In this document: positions 47,359-57,483 of the stretch, one piece after another | Numbering within the stretch: position 1 is the first letter of the stretch | Layout of the letters: the number at the start of each line of letters is the position of its first letter | Source of the DNA: Galaxea fascicularis | Taxonomy: Eukaryota; Cnidaria; Anthozoa; Scleractinia; Euphylliidae | Assembly (NCBI GenBank): GCA_948470475.1 | Contig: OX419345.1 | Span: 8,037,090-8,101,089, forward strand | DNA length: 64,000 nucleotides | Direction: 5' to 3' | Notes under the pieces: generated by a model | What the model was told of the DNA's origin: nothing | Seen by the model: only the letters and a program-made list of their open reading frames with translations | Databases searched by the model: none | Program-made: the position numbers and the translations under genes

Positions 47359-50300
47359 CCCCCCAAATACAAAAGAGCTTGATGAAAGGTGGGCACGAAA
47401 TCAAATCATTTGTTACAACGAGTCAAATTTACGTTTTTTATTTTTACAGTTACAAATCGTTTTAATTTTTACTGGCTATTCGCCACAGTCTTAGGTACCA
47501 AACCTCAAACTACTCTACAATGCGACAAGATAATCAATTTAAAAGTGACACATATATAAAGCTGATACTAACCATAATCTTCATGATGACGGTATCCATG
47601 CTGACAATATCTTGAAATATTGACCTAAAGTGACATTACACCGGCATATTAGGAAGCTGACCTACACTAATAATAAATTGCAGACAAGTCAAGTGTCTGA
47701 GGAATTGACAGCAAATTGGCCAATGAGACGGTATTTACAAATGAAACACAACTGGCAAAATATTGGTTTTGTTAAAATCACCTTGTTACATTTAGCAGAA
47801 ACTCGGTCAACTTTCGATGCCTCTGCATGTTTTGGAACATCTGCAGAAACAAAAAAATAAAACAACTTTTGAATGCAAGCTGATGTGTAAAAAAAAACAG
47901 ATACAGCTAAACCTCTTGTAAGCAACCATTCAAAATGTCAAGCATTGGCGTTCGCTGATGGTAGGCGGTCATTAACGAGACGTTGGACCACAGGCACGAG
48001 GCAAAGGCAGAGAAAAACGCCGTAGTCTGAGGCAACAAGACATCAACAGGCCAGGGTTCTGGCATCAAGTCACTGGCTACTTGGCCAGAAACCATCACGG
48101 CGTAACCTTAATATGCCGTTATACAGTGCTCTCGCTCATTGATTAACGTACGTTCCATAATAATAACATGTGCTTTTCTATGGAAGCGAAGAACTCTTAA
48201 CCTACATCGGTCGCTTCCGAGTGAATTACAGTACTGCTGATATTGCTCATGAACGTCCCATGATATCTCGCTCATGATTAACGTACGTTCCATAACCTAT
48301 ATAATTACAATTAAATATCGGGCGAGATAACTTAGTATTTCGGGCGTCATAACTCAGTATTTCGGGCGACATTAACCTAGTTTCGGGCGACATAACTTCG
48401 GGCGAGATGACTCTCGGGCGACTTGACCGGATACCGGCCATGGTGGTGAACAAATACTTGAAAAAACATATCTTAAAATGGCTGCTTCGATTGCCACAGC
48501 TTCCTACCATCATGGGAGCATACACCTGCTACAAATCTGGGCAGCCCTGCACCATTTGTAAGACCTCACTTGTAAGATTGGTTGAAAAAACCATAGACAA
48601 ACAATCAAAACAATGGCACCTAGCCCTAAAACAAAAGAGCTGCACCCTACAAAGATCGAATGAAATTGCATGAAGCCTTGCATGAATAACTTCACTGAGA
48701 TCAAAGATCAACAGTCTTGCATAGGAATTGACCATGAAGAGAATGCACCTAAGTCAGCTGGCTTAAGACTGCATTTGCTATTGATCTACATGTATGTCGC
48801 ACTTCGATTCCATGTACGGTAGGGCTCTGATAACCACAATGTATTACTTATAAAGGTTGTTCTAGTTGTATCTTTAATGGCCACAAATTTAAATGGAAGC
48901 TGGGTAAAACTTGTACTGTATTTGTACTGTATACAATCATGTAGCCCATTCACAATTATGTTAAAACATTTGAAAAAGGACATCACCAGTAAAAAGAATT
49001 ATTACCTCAGCATAATACAGAGATATTCCACCCCACACAAGGTAGCTGTTAACAATCTGAAAACAAAGATATTGTCAGTCAATTTAACTGTGCTTTTTGT
49101 AACACTGTACAGTTTAAGTTTCCATGTCATGTGGACAGACATTAGGCTACATGGCTAATGCTACTTTCCTTCCTCAACAAGAGAACCGCTATATGCTGAA
49201 CTTCCCAGTCTACTTACATGTTATATTATTCTTTATCACAAATATCCAGACATATATGACTGTGATTCACTCACAAAACCGTGAACACTAAGAATTATTT
49301 AAGGACTGTTTATTGTTCCTCAACCAATCAGATGTGTGATGAAACTGCAAACCACAAATGACAAAAGTGATCTATGTTACGGTTTGTGGTTAATATCCAT
49401 TATGTATGATTTTCTTTTGCACACATCATTGAATAGACATCACATAAATATTTCTACTGTTCACAGCTTTCTGAGTTTCACAGTAATTTAGACATGAATG
49501 CTCATATGTAGATTACTAAAAACTAAGAAGAGCAAAGCATATTTTGCATTTTTTAATATTCTTGACATACCTCATCATCCTCTTCTCCAAATGCTTCATG
49601 GCCAAGTCTTCTGCACAACTCAATCACACCTGCAAAAAATGTCACTTTGTGAGCTTTGAATAAAGTTATCAACAGCTCTAAACTGCTGGCTTATCAACAT
49701 AACCAACACGAAATATCTAGTCAAAACCAGAAACATGAACTTATCTGGCTGATACCCATCAAGCATGTCTACATTGATAGGGATAAAAAGATGCCTTGTT
49801 GGATGAAGCACAAAACCACTTGAACTGGCCTATACCAATTAGCTAAATGTCTAGTAAGTTGGGCCCACAGAGTTTGATGATAAAGATTCACAGAGCCAAT
49901 TGTAGAAACATAACACTTACCAATCAGCTCGCCATTTGACTGAACTATTGGCTGACACAGAACAGACTGGGCTGTACTATCTGAAACAACAATCAACATC
50001 ATAATTATGTCAGGAATTTACGTTTTGATGGTGACACGAACTGCTGCAAGTGGAGGTGATATCATAAACTCTCGATCAAACAACACAATAAATTATGATG
50101 AACTTGAAATTCAATAAATCCAAAAAAAGTGCCATAAGATTTTAAAATTAATGTTTTCTATTAAGAATAACTCTTTGTCCACTCAGAATTTTTCTGCACT
50201 GATTCCCAAAGGTTTAGACATTTCTTGTTTATTATAATTTCAAAAACGTGTGCCCCTTACACTAAATGCACAACTCACATAGGCAATCATGCTTCATGAA

Positions 50301-53300
50301 CTTTAGTAACTCCTGTATTTCAAAATGTGTGCTGCATAAAATTATTGCACCTTCTTAATTTACCGGCATCAGATGCTATGACTTAAAAATATAAAAACAA
50401 ACATCTTTTTACTTTTCATGAGAAGAACCATGGCTAACCGTACAATTAACTTCTTACATGTAGCTTGGATTCTTTCTTAACTATTAATTCTCCTGTTAAA
50501 ATCTCCCCTTTTGCCTTTTTTACTACTAATATTTAAATAATACAGTCACGTATCAAAGCTCACGTTGAGTAATACCTTCCAATCCAATTCCTCCAGGAAA
50601 ACGTTCATCCTTGCAAGAAAACAAAAACAAACTGCTGTTTATAATTATTAAAAAATAGCTAGTCAAGGACTACATGTGGCTACTGCTTTAGCAGTGAGTA
50701 AATGCTCAATAACTAGCCTTTTTGACGTGCTGTCAGAGTTATGCAAGTCATACAGGCTGTTTGTAACCCAGTGTTTTCTGATCAGAAGTGTTAAGCAGGG
50801 GTTTCAATAAGTTTTGAAATAGCCGTCTGAGCTTGATAAAGTAAGCGGCGACCTGATTAATTTTTTAAATCATTTTAGTGAAATCTAGACAAAGTAGGTG
50901 GTGGTGAGAGGTACCGTAAATTCTGACAAGCTATGTGGAGATTTTCACCAGTTGCCGGCAACTGCTAAACAAAACCTTTTCAAGTACAATAATGTAAGGC
51001 ACAAATGCAGAGAAGCCTGTTCCTTTGAGGAACTATTGAATATTAACATTGCAATGGCCATTAAACATACTTATGTTCATTCATTTCTCTTGAAAATCTG
51101 GTTACATTTGAAATCTCACTGTAATGAATGACAAAGAGATGCAGCCTGGAGAAATGTATTATTTTACTTTAATGTGCAGTACCAGATAATATCTGAACCT
51201 CTCCACAGAAAGTTACTGGAAATTCCAAGGGGGAGGGGGGTGACAAAAGCAAAAATTTTTAAAGAAACATATGGAGTGAAATTGGAAATTCCGGAGGGGT
51301 GGGGGTTCAAATTGAAAAACTTCCTGTGGGGAAGGTATATAAAGCACACTACAACCACACAATTAATAACTTTACGATAGTAGTTCACAACTCACCCCCA
51401 ATACTTCATTTGTCCTCAGTGGCTTGTGAGTATGAGCAACATAAGCAGCAATTGTAGTTCCTGTTTCAACCTTTATATTTGATGATGTCCTCCTGAAAAC
51501 AGGTATGTGATGTTCAAAAGTCATAAAAGGCCAGGAAATTGCGCACAGCAGGTTTTATTTATAGATTAATAAAATGAGTACTGAAAAAATTAAAGTGCAA
51601 TATATTAAGTGTGTGAATACAGCCAAGAATAATATTATATTTACTCCACTGTAGAAATCCAGAGTTCGTCATATTAAAATGAACAATTTTGTCTAGTTCT
51701 ATGCAAAAATAATCACTAAAAAAATAAATAAATAAATATACTGTTTATAGTGGAAGTGTACTTGGCTATGCAAGCTAGTTCACAGGCACTCCACTTAAAT
51801 CCATAGAAACAAATAATTCAAATAAACTTAACATGATAAGAATCCCAACCGGCGGGAGGCAAACCGGTTGGCTATTTTACAAGGATGACCGAGGAGTTGA
51901 ACCAGGTACTTACCCAGAACAACACCAGCTAGTGGCCAGAGTGGGATTTGAACCCAGGTTCACCGCATTGAAATCCAGCGCCCTAACCACTCGGCTACCC
52001 TCCCTCCCCATCACTATATTATTATATTATTATTATATACTACTTATCAACCAAGAGTGAGTTCATTACACGGTAATCTCAGACTGACTCTCCTTGATGT
52101 ATTTCAATACCAAGGCTGAGGTCTGAGATTTCCCTGTTTACTGATTCAGGGAGGTTAATAACTTATTTATTATATGGCCTTTTATGGAAATAATAACTAT
52201 TGTATTGCACCCGAAGTTATATTTTGGCTTGTTGATGCCCTCTTCAGGATAACAGAACTCACTCTCTGAATGTTCCTTGTCACTCGTAATTTTAAAAGGT
52301 CTTAATTCATATTTTTGTCTCATTTATAAAGGCAGAAGTTATGATGAGAGAAAAAAGCTTTGCTTTGAGTTTTGCCGCTTGTGCTTATGAGAATTACCAG
52401 GCAAAGAAAAATTTGTGTAATGCCTGCAGGCGTTACAAGGAAATCCAGCCCTTCAACAGCCAATCAAATTGTTTGTTCTATCATTGTCATATAATAATGA
52501 TAACTTACCCTTCTGGTATATTAGGGTTATAAATGTACAGTGCCTGTGTAAAGGAGAAAGATAGAGTGGTTGAAAAGCTAATTAAAACATATCATGGTCA
52601 TCTGTAATAAAAAATGAATATAATCACTGACATCTGTAAATTTTTGTATTCACTTGTAGTCCAGGCTTTTGAATATGGCATTGGGCAGTCCAAGCAAAGC
52701 CTGGGAGGGAGAGTCAATATTTTTTGTCCCACGTGGTCACTGTGTGGGTGCCCAATATTGCAATAGGGTATCAGTGTTGAGTAATAGCTATAAGTCTAGT
52801 GACTGGTCAAGAACTATTTTTTCCCAAAACATATCAGTTGAAAATGGTTCATTTGTATTCACTGGAAGGCAGCAAGGTCAAGCAGACTAACAATCATCAA
52901 AGGACTTTCATTATAATTAACTTCTACAGTATGAATTCACTATACCTTTCCTGTTCCATCAACCAAGTACAAAGTGAAGGAATCTGCATGACAAGCTGAG
53001 AAAAAACACATGCGTGCTACTATAATCCAGAACTTACAAATAGTCTGGCACAATTTTTATTTTCAACTTTAAATTATGTCCTTTCTAATTCACGCAATGC
53101 CAGTAAACAATTCAGTTAGATCACTCTATTTAATAGAGAGGTGGTTGCCTGAATTTTCAAGACAGCATGTTAAGAACTTTAGTGATAATTAAATTAAATA
53201 TTATATAATAATAATTAATATTTTATTTACAACCATTGATCAGACATTAATAAACATTTTTTTTCTGCTTGGTAAGTATAGTGTGAACTTAATAGTTTAC

Positions 53301-56300
53301 TCGCTGAGAAAAATATTTACAATGAGGAGAACATAAGACTGTAAGTTAGACAACCAATGCCTTAAGCTGTACAAGTAAATGTTGTCAAGTCACTGATATG
53401 TGTTGTAGTGACTTAAGAGCCTCCTTTCTCTTAATTTTTAGGGTATCACCATTTCAGGCAACACATTCAGATAATATGAGAATAAAGGAAATGATCATTA
53501 AACATGACGCGTCTTCAGTTGATGGTTAACCAAATTCTCTGAACTAGTAGTGTAAGAAACATGAGAAGACCAGTTAGGAGAATATGCATGTTGATATCGC
53601 AGCTTAAAGGGTCAATTTGTAATTTTCCAGTTAATGAAAAGTTGAAAGGAGACAGTGTGGTCCTTACCTGAAGCAATACAATTTGCCAACTCCATCAACA
53701 CCTTCTGTTTATTTGGAGACTGGTGGATATCATTTGTCAACTCTTCAAGCATTTTCTTCTTGTCACTATGCACACAAAACTACAAAGCAGGAAAAATTTT
53801 TGCTCTTTAATTTTTTCTTAAAGTTACCATAGCAGTCAAAACAGGTTGTCAAAAAGCGCCAGCAACCAGCAATACCCCCGGCTACTTTCCTAGTTTCACC
53901 GGCTGCGATTCCCTGGTTAAAAGAGAAAATGTAAAGGAAAAATGGTGTAATTGTTACCCCCTGTCAGTGCTGTCTACTTTCCTAGATTCTTCTCCTACTT
54001 AAAATCTTTTACGCATTACAAGAGCTATGTCTATAACACTGACCCCCTAAAAAGTCACTGAAAAATCTCAGGTGCAGGGAATTATACCTAGAAAACCAAC
54101 ATTTTTAAGAGAAAGTAAATAATTTATGATCAAGCTAAACTGGTATTTCCAGGGGCCAGAAAAGGCTTCAAGACTCTTATTTTTTTCAGCTGATTATACA
54201 GATCTGGTCTGATCAGAAGACTAGCTAATTACGTGTAATTACATACATATCTAGAGTAGGAGGTATAAGGTTGTATTCTAAGAGGACATTGCAAGCGTGC
54301 ATGCACAGGGGTTTCATTAAGTGCCGGGCACCGGGCAAATTGCCTGGCTGTATTAAAACATACTGTAGTTTTGCCCACCTGTCATGAATGAGCACATCAA
54401 GGTAATTTTTGTGATGAATAAGTTAAATCCAAACACATTGTTTGCCTGTGAAACATTACTGCCTTTCTGCTCAAAATCTTAATGAAACCCCTGCATGTAA
54501 TAATCACATCATTAAAAACATCCAGTACATGACAGAAAATAATTATAAATCAGATAAGTCTGGCAGGACTGAATGGTCAAAATCATTATGAAAATATCTG
54601 GAGATATATATATCTGTCAAATATTCTTACAAAATTAATATAATACTGACAAGGAATGATGAAGGTTTTTTAGTTTTGCTTTTAAACTATTGGTCAAAAT
54701 AACTTATAATGATCTTTAGTGTGAATTTTCTAGACATCCAGAGGGTCTGAGCCAACCAAAGAGTGATGGTTAATTAATGGCAACATAGTATCTTGTGTTT
54801 GCAAGAGTGCCTGCAAATGCCAGTTTGGGAAACAATCTCACATCCAAAAGATGAAAAAGGTATTTCACAATGTACAGCATATTCTCAGTCTCATATGCGA
54901 TCAACAACACGTGTATAAAATGATCAAGTGGTAATTAATAAATAATATAGATGAACTTGGTATATATTTAATCACTATTCCCTGATGATACTTAGTAATG
55001 TGTCCTAAACATTTTAATTAAGAGTGAAAGCTAGATTGACCTTGGAGGCTTAAAGTTTAATAGAATGACAGAGCTACAATGAACAGCTGACTCAAAAATG
55101 TGAGATTTTTATAAGGAGTGCCAGGTTTTTCAAGGATGACATGACCATATAAGAAGACTTAATTATGAAAATGCCCAAAGATTTTAAAAGACGTTCCGAA
55201 TATAAATTCATCATCTTTCCTTCAAAAATCAGAGATTTGGAGAAAAATATCATCATTTACATGTTTTACATTGACTTTTTGTTTTGGTTTGAGTTCACAT
55301 ATATTTGGAAAGTGTGTCAATTAGGCCATAATAGCTCACTTTTTTTCTGAAAACCAGACCTAAATGGTCTTGCAGGCGTGAGATTGAAGTTGTCGACCTG
55401 CAGGCATGAAACTTAACAAGGCGTAAAAGTTGGCATCAAAATATTATTGCCATTACCCATGTGAATTTTGTCTAATCTGACAGGTGACACGCTGAGTAAG
55501 ACCAACGTGAGACTATCTGCATGATAAAATAATCTTGAATGGGTTGTTGAATTTATACATAATTATTTTAAGGAAATGCTCAAGCCATTAGCTTCCCTCT
55601 TGAATAAATATTTTCAAGTGCTTAGACTGAGTTTTTTTTTTTTTCAGTTAGGATTGACATTTGCACTCTGAAGCTCAGCTGAAAAAAATAATGACCCTGT
55701 AGTCTGAGGTTTAACTACCAGAAGTAATTAGCATATAACCTCTCCTTATAATATCAATATGTTGTCTGGACAGCAGAGAATAGACAAATTTATCAGCTAG
55801 ATGGTGTTATCTTGAAATATAACACCAAATTCTCTTAAGCAGATGTACAAGGAACTGCAAAGCAGTTAGAAAGGAGAATTAATAATCAGATCTTGGGAGT
55901 TAAAGTGTTATATTTGTGTCGGGGTTATCACTGCTTGCTTCTGTATGTTCTATTTAACAAATCCAATGTGGTTTAGCATTGTCTGTACTCTTACCGACAA
56001 CGATATTCCTCATCACAGTGGTCAAAATGTTGTTAACTCAGGAGGCACAGCCTCGTGAGTCCACAACTCATTTTGACAACTGTGATGACGAATATCGTTG
56101 TCGATAAAAGTAGTACAGACAACACTAAACCACATTCGATTTGTTTTCTACCACAATATTGGCATGAAAGAAATGTTTATTTCAGAGCGCGAGAGACGAA
56201 AAAGGCATGACACATTGACGCGAGCAGCACTGTCTAGACTCTTATCGACAAAGTCAAATTAGCCCATCAGATTGCGAGATTACCAGCAATTGTGGTAAAA

Positions 56301-57447
56301 AACAAAATACCTGTCTGCCATTTCATAACATTACCAAAGAAACCCCACAGCCAGGTATTCCTTCGGAGTACATTATATGTTCTTACCTCAACCAATCAGA
56401 ATTGAGTAATTTTGTGAAATGTAGTTTAGATTATGAAACACCCAAGGAAATAAATATTAAATTTCATGATTCAGAGCATTTAAAACTACCATTTAATGTA
56501 TATGCTGAATGCTTTTTTACCTATTTCAGAAAGGAAAACACTTCACATGTTTCACTATCCAGATTAGTTACAACTTGTTTCATTATCTACACTATAATGG
56601 TAATTGAACTGAGTCTAGTACAATTTGGTCTGAAATCATGCGCGTGATTTCAAAATCGAACGAGCGTGCAGCACGAGTTTGATTTGCAATCACAAGACTA
56701 GTATGATTTTAGACCAAAATTGCATGACACGAAGTTCAATTACCATTTTATTACACCCATTTTGAAATCACTCATCATCCATGAAATCTGAATGGCTCTC
56801 AGCCATGCAATTTATTCCATAATAATACACTTGAAAAAATTACTCGATTGTGATTGGCTGAGAGCAGTGCAGTTCAAGTGTAACACCAGTGCAAAAAAGT
56901 GTAACACGAGTGCAAATTACAACGAAGATTTCCGAAGTTAAAATGAAGACTCGAAGACTTCCGAAGACCAACCGATGTATTTCGAAGACCGCCGAATATC
57001 GTGCGAAACCTTCCGAAGATTTCCGAAGACCACACGAAGATTTCCAAAGATCGCCGAACACTTCCGAAGATCGCCCGAATGCTTCCGACGATGTCCGACG
57101 ATCACCCGAACACTTCCGAAGATTATCCGAATACAACCGAAGATTTTCGAAGATTCCCGAAGATTACCCGAAGATTTCCGAAGATTACCGAACACTTCCG
57201 GTGATCTCCGGATATTTTCGAAGCTTCTCCAAGTTTCGGAAGATCGAGGGCAATGCCTTCTGCGTACCTCAGTAGTCAATGTATGGGCTTGAAGCTTTAT
57301 AAGTAGTCTATTTTTTCAAGTGCATTATTAATAAGTAATCACATGATTTTTCTCATGCAATTTGGAATAAATAAGCACTCGTAAATTTTTTCAAAGACCA
57401 CAAATTGCACTCGCCCTACAGGCTCGTACAATTTTGTTGGTCTTTGA

Positions 57448-57483
<36 letters not shown>

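Noticed and set aside
47907..48098. Minus-strand 63-aa frame as an additional PDE11 exon
   Set aside because: It does not resemble the PDE11 linker, and exons 11 and 12 join in phase without it.
48319..48428. CRISPR-like array
   Set aside because: Units are adjacent and diverged with no unique spacers, and the window is animal DNA.
56840..57292. Long overlapping open frames on both strands
   Set aside because: They arise from the stop-poor minisatellite unit, in several frames at once.
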